Origin: Trichomonas vaginalis G3
Lineage: Eukaryota; Parabasalia; Trichomonadida; Trichomonadidae
Direction: 5' to 3'
Length of the DNA stretch: 64,000 nucleotides
Assembly: GCF_026262505.1 (NCBI RefSeq)
Contig: NC_067206.1
Span: 7,592,879-7,656,878 of the forward strand
A program made the position numbers and the translations under genes. The notes under the pieces are model-generated. The model was not told where the DNA came from and searched no databases. It was given only the letters and a program-made list of their open reading frames with translations. Positions 38,301 to 48,534 of the stretch are shown here, in pieces (within the stretch, counting starts at the first letter, position 1; every line of letters begins with the position of its first letter).

Positions 38301-41300
38301 CTGATGCTGAAAGCCAGCTATCATTGACATCGCAGAAGATTCTATCACGATGATCCCAACCACTGTGCAAATGGAAGAAGAACAATGTGTATGGCTCAAG
38401 ACGTAACATGAAGTGGAAAACAGCTGCTGGATGTGAATAATGTGTTCCGTAATGGTAATGCTCAGGAGATTCTTCGTATGTTGTGATGAATCTCTTAGCT
38501 CTTTCTTCTGTCTGCATACCCATTGGCTTCGTGAGATCTCTCATCTTTGTTGGTGGATCGTGTGTGTAATCGCCAATGACCCATGGGAAGACTGGGTACT
38601 GTGAGAAATCGTTGAAGGAACGACCGCCGAGATCGTTGACAGCAAGAAGATAATCGTATGTTGTGATGTCGCCCTTGCACCACATCTTTGTGATTTCTGC
38701 GATTGGCTTTGAGAGCAAATCGTCGTCTTTCGGTGGTTTGATCTTAGAAAGGAATGTCTTGCGTTCATTCTCATCCAAAATCAATGTAATGTGACGGCCA
38801 TCGCACATGAAAATATCCAATGCGCGTTGTTCATAAACGAATCTTCTCTTTTCGATCTTTGAGATACCATCGATTTCCATGAGGAGAACTGGGTTGTGGA
38901 AGAACAATGTGGACTCACCCCACAAACCAGCGGTCGAATCTTCAAGTGGTTCGTATGAACATAATGTTTGAGAGCCTTTGTAAACTGTCAAACTGCCATC
39001 TTTGTAAGAAGCATTCATTAAGAGGATGAATGTTTCCTTTGTAAGAGCACCGACGCAAGAAAGGAGTTCTGATGACATGAAGAGTGAGCACTGGAAGAGT
39101 GACTGTACGCCGAACTTCTCCATAAACACCTTTGCGCAGACAATTCCATCGTAAATGTACAATGGAAGATGAATTCCTGTCAAACACTGTGATGCAGATT
39201 GTGGATGTCTCATTGAGTCGACAGTGAACTTGAGATAAGTCTCGTGTTGGCTCATGACGAACTGGAGAGAATTCGTTGATCTCTGGTGTGGAGAAACGAA
39301 TTCGTATGTGAGAGGAATAACTTTGGAAGGAACAGAAAGTGGTGATGAAGATCTCTGGACGCAGTACTTTTCTGTTGGATTCAAGAAGTATTTCTGTTGT
39401 TGCTGTGTCTGGAAAACACGTCCAATGATTTCTTCTGAATCAACGCAGTTCATGTTGTAGACAATAGCGAATCTACGCTTCATGTATTGTCTGCAAATGA
39501 AGGAAGAAACGTTTCTGCGGTGATTGAATAGTTGTGATTGAGGACGTGATGACATCTTGAATCTCAACTGATGTGCTGCTGGTTCATCCTTCTTGATCTG
39601 GTTGTATGCGCCTTCTTTGAACTTCTCAGCCTTATCCTTGATTTCCTGTGTGAAATAGGCATTCAACTTGTCTTTCTTCAATGCATCACTGAACTTAGAG
39701 TTGAGTGATTTATTGATAAGCAAATCGATGCAATCCGGTGGGAAGTCTTCGTTATCTAAGATGACTTTTGCAATGAAAGCACAGTTATCTTCTTCTCTTG
39801 TGAATCCTGAGAAAACTGAAGAACTGATAACTTTTTCTGCAGAGCCAACTGGATCGGTAATGAGGCAGACAGGGTAGAATGCCGCCTCGTTGATCGGATG
39901 GAGGTTGAAGATCTGGCGGATGATGATATTCTCGTAATCTTTCCACCATCCTTCCATGAGACGTGCTGAAATGAATTCAAGCAAGTAGCTGTTGATATCC
40001 TGAGGAAGAGTGTATTCTTCGCCTTGATCATTGATTATGGCGATGAAATCTGAGATGATAGATCTGTGCATGATAACAGCAACTGTTGGATTAACATCAG
40101 CGCCTTGAACTGTCAATAAGTAAAGAGCTTTCTTGAATGAAGAAAGATTGACAGTGCTTTGTGCAAGTAATGTTGAAGCTGTTCTTGAAATCTCTCTTGC
40201 ACTAGCTGTGTTATCATCGAAAGTAACATCTTCTGGCTGTTTGTACTTCGGCTCTGGGCAGTTCTCGATCTTTGACATCTCATCTTCGACAAGTGTCATA
40301 TCTTCAACAGTGATGTAATCTGGTTTCTTCGGAGAAGCAGCATCGATTGTCTTGATTGACTCATCAGGAGCCAATGTGTGTGGGAATGGTGTTGGTTGGA
40401 ATTGGTTGTAGCCAACAGCACACAAAGGAGCGAAGTGTTGGATGATGTCTTCTCCCTTCTTCGAGAGTTCAACGACAATCTTGCAAACGATGCTGACAAT
40501 TGTACGAGCAAGTTCATTCTCTGGATCGTTTGTGACACGCTGTAATAAAACAGTTGTCAAAGAGATCATCATGTGGACGACATTGATGTTTGGTTCTTGG
40601 ATTTCTGCAATGTTGAAATCTTTGAATGTCTTGATTTCATAAGAACCAACAAGGGATAACATGCAAAGCCACATTTCTTCATTCAAAACAAATCCTTGCA
40701 AACCTTGTTCGAGAGCTTGGAATGTCTTAACATCAAAGAATGTATTATTAGCTATGCACTTCTTCGTGAATAGCTTGAAGATAACTAACATCTGACGTTG
40801 AGAAAGTGTCAAGAAAGAATCAAGAATTTCATCAGCCTTTTGTGGGAATCCTGCCTTGATTGCGATGTCAAGAACTCTGTCTTGATGGACATCGAATCTT
40901 GGATCTTCTGGTGTCTTGATTGTCTCTTCGTCGATGAATGGCAAACCACGAGCAAATGTTAAGAGTTTCTTGACAAGTGTTGGTTTGGATTTGACGACCT
41001 TTTCGATAACTTCGAAGAATCTGTTGACTGTTTCCTCGTTGAGATCGAAGAAGATGACGGACATCAAGAGGATAGACAATATATCTGATGGATCCGCAAT
41101 TCTTTCGATGACTTCTGGAAGATTTGTGTGATCGACATTTGGTGCCGCCAAATAGAAGAATGATCCGAACAAACGGCGAAGGAGTTCTGGTGATGATTTC
41201 GGATCTTTTGATGATGTTTCAACCAAACACTGTGCGATGTCTGTTGTCAAAAGATCAGGGCGCTGAATAAATGTTGCCTTGAAGCCTTTGAACAATTCAT

Positions 41301-43803
41301 CCATTGTGAAGACACCGGATTGTGCGAGAGAGAAAGCAGACTCGATAAGACCACGCATATGGACTTCGAGCTTGCAGTTGAAACATGCGTTCCAGAAGAT
41401 ATCGTTGCCACCGTATGCAGGGAAATTGGCAATGACACCACCGTATGGAACGTAAAGGAGATCGAGTTTGACTTGTGACTTGGATGAGTGTGGACCTGCA
41501 TCGTATGTCTCGCGTAAAGATTCTTCGGTGATGTTGGATGAATCTGTCACTTTTTCTTCCATGTACCAGATTGACTTTTGTCCTGGTCCGCCGATAGTGA
41601 TGTCACCTTTTCCAGAAATTGTGTAAAAGTTTACGCAATCGATGTAAACTGTTGTTGTTGGAGCGAGTGGGTTAAGGGACTTAGTGACGAAAGTGATCAT
41701 GTGCCAATGGTTGAGTGTGCATTCTGTTGTGATGTCATTGATGCAGAATTTGTTCTCATTAATAGATAATGTTGTTTCTGCAACAGTGAACAATGGTGTT
41801 GGACCATTGTTCTTTTGTACCCAGATCCAGAATGATATGGCACCCATTGATCTGAGGAAGGCAATGTTCTGTGGAACACGTGGATGGAATTGATAGAGAT
41901 TGCCACGTGGTTCGATATCAGCAAGCAATGCAAGAAGTTTATCTGGTGTCTTGAGATATCTTTCTGCTGTATCTTTTGACATGTATGTGTGGGCAGCCTT
42001 CATTAAAAGATCATCCTTTGGTGTCATGTATCTTTCAACGTATTTTCCGAAGACATACTTGTCGTAGATTGTCTCAAGATTTGGATCAACGTACTTGCAG
42101 AGTGCTGGAATACGGATAACTGCCAATTCTGTAGCTGTTTGTGGTAAACCGCACATGAGACGGCAAATAGCGTAAGTATCGAGATCATGGAAGTCATTCT
42201 GGCTGATGAACTGGTCAATGGCCTCATGTGGTCCGTCAGATGCCAATAATGCAATGAAGTCAAGGCATGGAACAATGCCAAGATGCTTTGTTAATGTCTC
42301 AAGGCCCTTGTGGTGGACGAAGGCCTTAACGAAATCCTTCCTCTTGTAAGCAACTTGGCCAAATGTATTAAATACCAAAGCATTAACCTTACTTTGTTTA
42401 AGGTATTCGACCAATACCTCAACGTAGAGTTCTGGATTAACGTTTGTAGCGATGGCTTCGATTGTTTTAAGAGATCTATCGGATTCATGAAGAGTAGTAT
42501 CAAGACCTGCCTTAATGCAATCGTAAGAATCGGCCCAGTCTTGGGAAACGTGTAAGAAAATGTAGCTGCAAATTTCATTAACGAATCTGTCTTCGATGAT
42601 TTTTTCATAAAGTGTTGGAAAATCTGAATGTTCGCGAATCATTGAAGCGAGCTCGTCATAGTGGCCTTCCCAATCGGAACCTGTCACCATAATGGCAAGC
42701 ATCTCTGAATCTACGTGAGTAACCCATGGAGGGAAAGTTTCCTTGAAGATTGATATCCTGACTTCGATAGAATAATACTGAGCTGTCTCGAATAAATAAC
42801 GCTGATATTCCTTGTCAAGCTCTGCGCAGATTTTGACATATGGCGTAAGGTCAAAGTTGTGGCATTGTTCATGCTCACGGATGCGGTGAACTGTCTTAAG
42901 TGCGTTAAGAAGCATTTCGCGAGATGTACCTTCCTGCTGGAAGATTTCATTGAACAATAGCCAAATCGTGGTATCATCTGTTGACTTGGCAATAAGGAGG
43001 TTATGGACGGACTGATAATCTCCAAGATGGGATAAATCATCTTTGATATGGACAAAGAAGTTTTTGACAAACTCCTTTGTATCAATTTGATAAATAACAG
43101 CACCAATAAACTCGATAGCACGTGGTTGTAATTCTGGTTTGAGTGATTTAGTCTCGAATGTTCCGGTAGCCTTGTCTAAGAATTTCTGGATAGACTGGAT
43201 ATTTGGCGGAACATAGTTCTTGGATGCTTTAATGAATAAAGGTCCAAACATCTGAGAAGGAGTAACATTGCTTACAAATATGCTGTTCCAAATTGTGCAA
43301 AGATTATCCCCTGTAAAGAACATAGGATAAAATTTTGATAGAGATGTTATTTTTTCAACAAATTTCATAGATGTGTTTATGATTTTAGAATCATTTGAGT
43401 TAGCTATCTCAGATACAATCAATATCAAGCGATTTTCTTCGGATAAGGTGTAATCATATAGCTGACATGATTGTACAAGGAATTCTAAACCCTGTAAGCG
43501 AACTGTAATATCAGCCATATGTGATAAAAAGCTAGTTGAAAATACATCAATAAGTTTTGTTGTCTCTTTTTCGATTTCAAGTTCAATAAGTTGTTCTTCG
43601 TTATATTTCTTAAATCTCTCTGTAAAGAATTCGACAATGTCATCAGTCTGGTCAAATGGATTTAATTTTTCGACCATTTTCCTGAATTGTCTTACATCAG
43701 GAGAGTTTTTTGGATCAACTGTCTTCAACTTCATCGATGAGAAAGTGGTTGCGCGATTCCTGTTAAATTTTTGTATGATATTCACGTCGAACCATCTATT
43801 CAT
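35341..43803 (-). CDS. BEACH-WD40-FYVE-like giant protein (ALFY/WDFY3 type) with long charged tail
   Basis: A 2,820-aa protein. Order: helical repeats (1-640); a concanavalin-A-like lectin domain (about 645-730, AISFWIWVQ); more helical repeats; PH-BEACH (about 1,450-1,650); BEACH (about 1,690-1,965; NDFSQYPVFPWVIGDY, SPWIDLIFGYKSRGQGA); WD repeats (about 2,005-2,235); an eight-Cys, FYVE-like treble clef (2,241-2,281; CVSC, CTVC, CNKC, CQRC). This domain order matches ALFY/WDFY3, a scaffold in selective autophagy and endosomal traffic. The finger lacks the RHHCR patch of true PI3P-binding FYVE domains. Residues about 2,290-2,820 are an added tail: poly-Ser, Glu/Lys/Pro repeats, five acidic tyrosine blocks such as DNDYYYSDEYYSDSE, and a His-rich end. 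TCATA lies 17 nt before the ATG. Confidence 0.9.
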   Translation of the reverse strand: MNRWFDVNIIQKFNRNRATTFSSMKLKTVDPKNSPDVRQFRKMVEKLNPFDQTDDIVEFFTERFKKYNEEQLIELEIEKETTKLIDVFSTSFLSHMADITVRLQGLEFLVQSCQLYDYTLSEENRLILIVSEIANSNDSKIINTSMKFVEKITSLSKFYPMFFTGDNLCTIWNSIFVSNVTPSQMFGPLFIKASKNYVPPNIQSIQKFLDKATGTFETKSLKPELQPRAIEFIGAVIYQIDTKEFVKNFFVHIKDDLSHLGDYQSVHNLLIAKSTDDTTIWLLFNEIFQQEGTSREMLLNALKTVHRIREHEQCHNFDLTPYVKICAELDKEYQRYLFETAQYYSIEVRISIFKETFPPWVTHVDSEMLAIMVTGSDWEGHYDELASMIREHSDFPTLYEKIIEDRFVNEICSYIFLHVSQDWADSYDCIKAGLDTTLHESDRSLKTIEAIATNVNPELYVEVLVEYLKQSKVNALVFNTFGQVAYKRKDFVKAFVHHKGLETLTKHLGIVPCLDFIALLASDGPHEAIDQFISQNDFHDLDTYAICRLMCGLPQTATELAVIRIPALCKYVDPNLETIYDKYVFGKYVERYMTPKDDLLMKAAHTYMSKDTAERYLKTPDKLLALLADIEPRGNLYQFHPRVPQNIAFLRSMGAISFWIWVQKNNGPTPLFTVAETTLSINENKFCINDITTECTLNHWHMITFVTKSLNPLAPTTTVYIDCVNFYTISGKGDITIGGPGQKSIWYMEEKVTDSSNITEESLRETYDAGPHSSKSQVKLDLLYVPYGGVIANFPAYGGNDIFWNACFNCKLEVHMRGLIESAFSLAQSGVFTMDELFKGFKATFIQRPDLLTTDIAQCLVETSSKDPKSSPELLRRLFGSFFYLAAPNVDHTNLPEVIERIADPSDILSILLMSVIFFDLNEETVNRFFEVIEKVVKSKPTLVKKLLTFARGLPFIDEETIKTPEDPRFDVHQDRVLDIAIKAGFPQKADEILDSFLTLSQRQMLVIFKLFTKKCIANNTFFDVKTFQALEQGLQGFVLNEEMWLCMLSLVGSYEIKTFKDFNIAEIQEPNINVVHMMISLTTVLLQRVTNDPENELARTIVSIVCKIVVELSKKGEDIIQHFAPLCAVGYNQFQPTPFPHTLAPDESIKTIDAASPKKPDYITVEDMTLVEDEMSKIENCPEPKYKQPEDVTFDDNTASAREISRTASTLLAQSTVNLSSFKKALYLLTVQGADVNPTVAVIMHRSIISDFIAIINDQGEEYTLPQDINSYLLEFISARLMEGWWKDYENIIIRQIFNLHPINEAAFYPVCLITDPVGSAEKVISSSVFSGFTREEDNCAFIAKVILDNEDFPPDCIDLLINKSLNSKFSDALKKDKLNAYFTQEIKDKAEKFKEGAYNQIKKDEPAAHQLRFKMSSRPQSQLFNHRRNVSSFICRQYMKRRFAIVYNMNCVDSEEIIGRVFQTQQQQKYFLNPTEKYCVQRSSSPLSVPSKVIPLTYEFVSPHQRSTNSLQFVMSQHETYLKFTVDSMRHPQSASQCLTGIHLPLYIYDGIVCAKVFMEKFGVQSLFQCSLFMSSELLSCVGALTKETFILLMNASYKDGSLTVYKGSQTLCSYEPLEDSTAGLWGESTLFFHNPVLLMEIDGISKIEKRRFVYEQRALDIFMCDGRHITLILDENERKTFLSKIKPPKDDDLLSKPIAEITKMWCKGDITTYDYLLAVNDLGGRSFNDFSQYPVFPWVIGDYTHDPPTKMRDLTKPMGMQTEERAKRFITTYEESPEHYHYGTHYSHPAAVFHFMLRLEPYTLFFFHLHSGWDHRDRIFCDVNDSWLSASETNQTDLKELIPEFFSFPMFLKNTNDLPIQDRTDGKKISNVILPPWGADPLQFIWRNRIALENQDISPWIDLIFGYKSRGQGAKDANNLFLPTAYSLTSNIRDENGEIVAMDPQGQADAVNNFGQCPIQVFQQQHPPRDVAQLVTIINSPMYINITKLVTPEGVNKVYNEEGNIVFTGDHESRLGFSKRRIDECVSYTNSPDSSMVAVASPHGIVTITFALNYSTKNIALPGSMPVCLCLPRLGHFLLVSTEKGLYVFDIVSGFLSMKKDLAGIKAIAYDDISHVIYAMTDNKIYCIYSDFTDIADIELSEECISITDSARTSFDEKPFFAVGFANGHVAIFELDILQKKIQQIFDYSVSQNPIISLRIVANGGAIVALDDQSQAYSVSPSKIGRKFVQDELFDACVSCGEKKPQPIGGMVSVAIGSGLCTVCGRYTCNKCLVKGVCQRCRNEPLKPYEPTPITAPVAAEGETGEPSLPVAERSIELPDMPVEQIEVPDSSSSSSSSSDDEEKPKEKEEEKKPKEEAAVEIKVEEEEKTKEEEEEKPKEEEEKPKEVVVEAKAEEEKPKDESKKEYYSSDAYYSDSLSEKEEKKGEEKPKEEEKPKVEEKPKEEPKKEEEKPKKQKVEYSDDYSDAYYSDSESSEKKPKKEEKKVEIKVEEKPKEEPKKEEEKKPEPKKEEEKKPEPKKEEKKKDNDYYYSDEYYSDSESEKKPEPKKEIKHKKLSIVEYSDDEKFKFEEKPKEEKKPEPKKEEKKPEPKKEEEKPKTKIDVEIKKKDNDYYYSDEYYSDSEDEKKPEPKKEEKKPEPKKEEKKPEPKKEEKKPEPKKEEKKPEPKKEEKKPEPKKEEKKPKKQEKKDKDISESDYYSESSVDYITTLKPKEEKKPEEKPKKEEKKPEEKPKKEEKKPEEKPKEEKKPEEKPKKEEKSKKKDDKKKKGSKKSKNDDQELPHHHHHRSKHRLHDEGGKHTHRHGHGVHHAHKGKNNE
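35757..35919 (-). repeat. 27-bp coding minisatellite in the BEACH tail
   Basis: Six consecutive units coding KKPEPKKEE, nearly identical at DNA level, inside the C-terminal tail. Related KKPEEKPKKEE units lie at about 35,515-35,665 and further KKPEPKKEE units near 36,020-36,060 and 36,230-36,300. Expansion and contraction between strains would be expected. Confidence 0.85.
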
Positions 43804-45067
43804 CGAAAAATTTTATTTTATGACGGTTTTATCACAACTTTTGATAATAAATTCTATTCTATTTTGTTTAATTAAAGTATCTGGTATAAAGTGGGAAAAA
43901 ATCTTTTGAGAATATTTTATCGATCATTTTACATATTGTTGGGGCATTTTCTTAGGAGAGGGTAAATTTGAATACCATTCAAAAGTAAAAATTCACAATT
44001 TGTTCGATTTGGACATATAATTGTTGTAAACAGAAATTCATCAAAAGTGAGACCTCAGAAAAGCTAAAATATTGAATTTTTGGAACTTTTGATAGAGCAC
44101 GTTTTTAAATATTAATTAAAGTAAATGTATATTTTGTAAAGATTCTTTTTAATAAAAAAGTAAAATTTTGAAGAAGAACACAAAATCTTCTGAAAAATAA
44201 TATCACATAAACTCATATTATTTTCTAATATATAACTATTTTATATAAAAATCAAATTCAATGATCTTAAAAGCGAAGGATAAACCTCAAAATTTACGAA
44301 TATAATGAGTGGGAATATAATGCTTATCTATCATAAAACCATATGAAATATCAATTTTTGCTTTACGCCTAATTTTTGACGACAATTAGCAAACACTTAA
44401 AGATATGAGCTCTCAATTTTCGACCCCCAATATACGTTTATTTTAGTTTCGGCATATTAACATGAAGCACGAGCCAAACCCTTAAAGACGTGTCCTCTAG
44501 TTTTGCCAACTCTTTCATATATTGTAACTATTTTCAGGAAAAAACGCAAATTCAAAATTAGAAATTCACATTTAATCGAGTATAGTATTAAATTACTATC
44601 TTTCGTACACGGACCAAGCAACAACTCAAGGTGCATGCTCATTACAGACAAAATCCCCTCTAGTGCACTTAAATTGGGTGAGTTAGCACCAAACAAGCCA
44701 TAAGTTAAAGATCTGAACGTGCTCCAGACAATGTATCACTTTAGTTATGAATGCACCAGAAATCCGTCCCAAACTCATACATTTCTACGCTAATCACGAT
44801 AATAAATATACTATTTTGTACTTTTTACAATAAATCTCTCTTTGTTACACTACAAAATCAATGTGCATTTCGTTGCACCAGTTTTGAATCTTGTTAAATA
44901 ATGATTTTTGTTACTTTCATGATACAGTCCCATTTAGTAAACGGATTATTTACAAAATAAAAATAAAAAATATATTTTTTATTTACGATTTTTTATATTT
45001 GGATTTTTAAGGCATAATTTAGAAAATATTAATAATTTAATCGATTTGAAAAAAAAAAAAAAAAAAA
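43804..45067. other. Intergenic spacer, 1.26 kb, ending in an A19 run
   Basis: AT-rich spacer between the BEACH gene's 5' end and the Polinton. A TCATAA initiator candidate lies 17 nt before the BEACH ATG. Weak similarity between 44,391-44,428 and 44,473-44,510 (both AAACxCTTAAAGA..TG..CTCT) may be an old tandem duplication. Bases 45,049-45,067 are an uninterrupted run of A next to the element's end. Confidence 0.5.
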
Positions 45068-45073
45068 GGTAGT

Positions 45074-45106
45074 GGGGCTTCCAGGCACTTCGTGCCCTCT
45101 AGCCCC
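45074..45106. repeat. Hairpin at left end of Polinton
   Basis: Nested inverted repeat: GGGGCT (45,074-45,079) with AGCCCC (45,101-45,106), and inside it GGCAC-TTC-GTGCC (45,084-45,096). It is probably part of the terminal inverted repeat region. It is much more GC-rich than its surroundings. Confidence 0.6.
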
Positions 45107-45147
45107 GAAGATGTTTAGTATAAAACCGCTTTTTAACTTCACTTAAA

Positions 45148-48100
45148 ATGCCACGTAAGCTACGTAAGAATATACGTAAGAGGAAGAGAGCATTGAAACA
45201 TCCAATAGTAAAACTAACACCACAACAACAGTTGCAACAACAAATGCTGAATGACCCCACTATGTTGCAACAAATGTCAAGCAATCCTATGCTTTTAAAC
45301 CGAGTTGTTGGTGCACAGAGTGGAGGTTTAAGAGCGGCACTTTTAGCGAAAATGGCAGGCTATGGTGGAGCTGCAGACGGAACAGCCTATAACCCTCAAA
45401 GTCAAATGAATTTGAGTTCACTCAAAAATCAAATAGCAGATGTCAAAAAGTCAAACATAGACATACAGAAGCAAATAGGTGAAAACGAAAAGAAACTAGA
45501 ATATGACAGACACACAAAGAAACTCAATGAGTTAAACGTAGAGAAAAAGAAAAAGAAGAACAACTGAAAGAACTAAGTACAGAGGAATATGCGAAAAAAG
45601 TGTCAGAAAAAGCAGCAGAAGTAGCAAAAATGGAACAAGATGTCATAAATTTGAAAAACCATACTACTCAATATAAAATACTGAAAGATGAAGAGATAAA
45701 ACAAAAAGCCCTGAAGACATATATGGATAGCGATGAGTATAAAAAAGAAGTTGAAGCAAATGTAAAGGCAGAAAAACTTTTACAGTTGCAAAACCAAACC
45801 GTACAGTATGAAAACTTAGCACAAGAAAGTAAAAATAACGACGCGGCTATGCAAAAGGCAATGAAAAGCGCAGAATATATAAAAGCCAACAATGACTGGT
45901 TAGATGCCCAAGCCAACGCTAAAGCAGCCCAACTCATAGGGTCAATAAGGACAAAAATACAAGCGGATGAAGACAGTTCAAATGAAGCTTTAACAAATGC
46001 TGACTTTAAGAACGCCTTCGAAGCTCTTCATAGTAAGGTGAAACAAGTGAACGACTTCTCATCTGGAAAGAAACTGAAGTCTGAAGGTTTCGACAAAGAG
46101 TTAAAAGAAGTAGCACAAAATATGACGAAAATAACAGATGCAGCAACGAGACAGGCAGTTCAAAGTGCCTATGACGCCGTTAGAGCAACTGTTGTGAAAA
46201 GTCAAGAAAAAGAGTTACAACAGACCAAAACAGACCTAGTAAATGCTTTCTTAAGAACGAAAAGTCAGGTAGGACATTACGCTGCAGATGGAACATATGT
46301 GCCAGCTGGTGGAACTTATATACCACCAAACCCTCCAAGAGAAGCACCTGCACCAGGACTACCTAGAACATTTACATCGTCACATGGACACAGACACAGG
46401 CATGCACCAAAACCAACACAACAACCAACACAACAACCAACACAACAACCAGCACAACAACCACCTCCACAACCAGCACAACAACCAACACAACAACCAG
46501 CACAGCAACCAACAGTTCAAAACCCTGCACAACAACAACCACAAACAGAGCAAGGACATAAAAGAAGTAGAGAACAAGGAAACCAAGAATTCTTAAAAAT
46601 GCTTAAAGAAGAGTGTGGTTTCCCAGATAGTATTGACTTTAGTGACAGATATAAAGAAGCTATTGGAAAGTTCAAGGATGGAAATACTGACCCGAACCTA
46701 TTTAGCTTTATGGCTCAGCACCAAAACGGATATAATCTCAAACCTGGAAAATACAAGCTCGCTAAGGGATATGATTTAATAGCATATCATCCAAATGACA
46801 TGGATGAATTTACTCCGAGATATTTGATGTCAGAGCTAAATGACAATTCAACTTTCGTCATGAAACGCGTAAAAAATAGAGACGGAACGAAAGAACAAAA
46901 GCTTATGAATGCGGATGACGTAGATAGGGAAATTGTTGAAAACGGTCTCGGAATATATGAAATGCCAGCAGATGAGGTACAAGAAACTCCACAGGAAGAA
47001 GTTCAGATACAACCAGACATGGAAGAAATAGTTCAGCAACAACAGCTAGAAGAGCCTGAAGGAAACGAACAAGTCACTCCTTTGGAAACTAACTTCACAG
47101 AACTAGATGAAGATTTGGAACAGCCGAAAAATCTTGACCCTCAACAAGAGTATGCGGAGAATATGGAATATTTCCAAGAGTCTAAAAAAAATTCGGCTGA
47201 CATAGTAGAAGAATATCGAAAAATGTTTGCCGACATACAAAAGACTCCACACCAGATGAAAATATTCAGCATAGAATGGAAGCACTGAAAGAAAATGTAC
47301 ACAAATACAACAACCCTTTTTACTTACGAGCATTTAACGTTCAATCTTTGGATGAACTCGGTGAAAATAAAAGGTTAAATTTCAAGAAAACATATAGAAA
47401 TGAAACATTGTTTAAAGTTCATTCAGAACCTACCAAGATGGAAACAAACCTACTTTTGTTTCTGCAGACGATGGAACTACAATGAGATGGGGTCATAAAG
47501 CTAATCCGGATAGGTGGTTCATAAACTTACAACCACAATTCCAAGAAGTTGTAGACGCAATGGAATTGAATGGTGAACCAGATATAGCTGGTATTTTAAG
47601 CGCGGCTTTAATGCCATTGAAAGATATGAAACATGCAGATATTTTGGACCAGTATGAAATGAACATGGCTGATGGAAATATAACACCTGACGTTCTAGAA
47701 CATTTATCTCAAAGAACTACACAGAACCATAGAGATGGTATATTTGGTGAAGAGTTTAGAAAGAAAGTTATGGACAGAGAAGGAAGAGAACCTATTGTAC
47801 ATGACCTTGCAAACGAAAGTTTACAAAATGTCATAAAAACTTACTTTGCAGACAATGAACGAGAAGGGATGAATATTTAAGAAAACTCAAATGGACAGTA
47901 CCAAATGAAATGTTAGTATTGAAAAACATGTTCCTTGACAAAATAAAACCAACTACAGAAATAAACGACGCAAGACTGAAAGATTGGGTAAAAGCTTTCC
48001 CATTCACAAAAGATATAGTTGGTAACATGGAAAGAAAACCAGAATGGCTACAAAAACATATATTTGGAAACGAGCTTATTCCATATGGACAGGCACTGTT

Positions 48101-48463
48101 TGAAGAGCTTGAACCGGAAACTCAGGAAAGAGTCATGCAAACAATACGCGAAGACTCAAATACAACTATGACAAACTCTTTCTAGGATATAGGTTACCTG
48201 AGATGGGCGACCAGAGCCCAAAGGCAAAAAGGACATGGGAAATTTGCAACATACTAGGTGAACATGAGGCAAAGATGCAACAACTTGAAGCAGAGGGCAA
48301 GTTACCAAAGCGACACCAAAGAAGAAGAGTAGAACAAAGTGAAAGTAGTGAAGAAGTAACTTCATCTAGTGAAAGTAGTGGCAATGAAGGAAAAAGAAGA
48401 GTTAAAAACTCAGTCAGGAAGAAAGTAAAGCTTGGTCCACGTGGGTTCTATTATGACATATAA
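45148..48463 (+). pseudogene. Polinton part: large Q-rich, coiled-coil structural protein region
   Basis: Plus-strand coding region beginning with a strongly basic head (MPRKLRKNIRKRKRALK). It continues with Gln-rich and coiled-coil sequence, a PTQQ/PAQQ repeat block near 46,410-46,540, an acidic Gln/Glu stretch and a C-terminal part ending in Ser/Glu-rich then basic residues. No domain is recognised. Position just before the capsid gene and the basic head suggest a virion-structural or DNA-binding role; this is inference. Confidence 0.6.
46410..46545 (+). repeat. Pro-Thr-Gln-Gln repeat within the Q-rich region
   Basis: Tandem 12-bp-type units CAACCAACACAA and CAGCACAACAAC coding PTQQ and PAQQ, about a dozen copies. 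Low-complexity linker. Confidence 0.8.
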
Positions 48464-48534
48464 ATCCAACTATTCTATATTTTTACATATGAAATGTACG
48501 CCGCTCAGAATATAACGCCAACAGTTTTGGATGC

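Noticed and set aside
44457-44703. Overlapping 79- and 66-codon frames on opposite strands
   Set aside because: Both cannot be real, neither shows a domain, and the stretch may include an old degenerate repeat.
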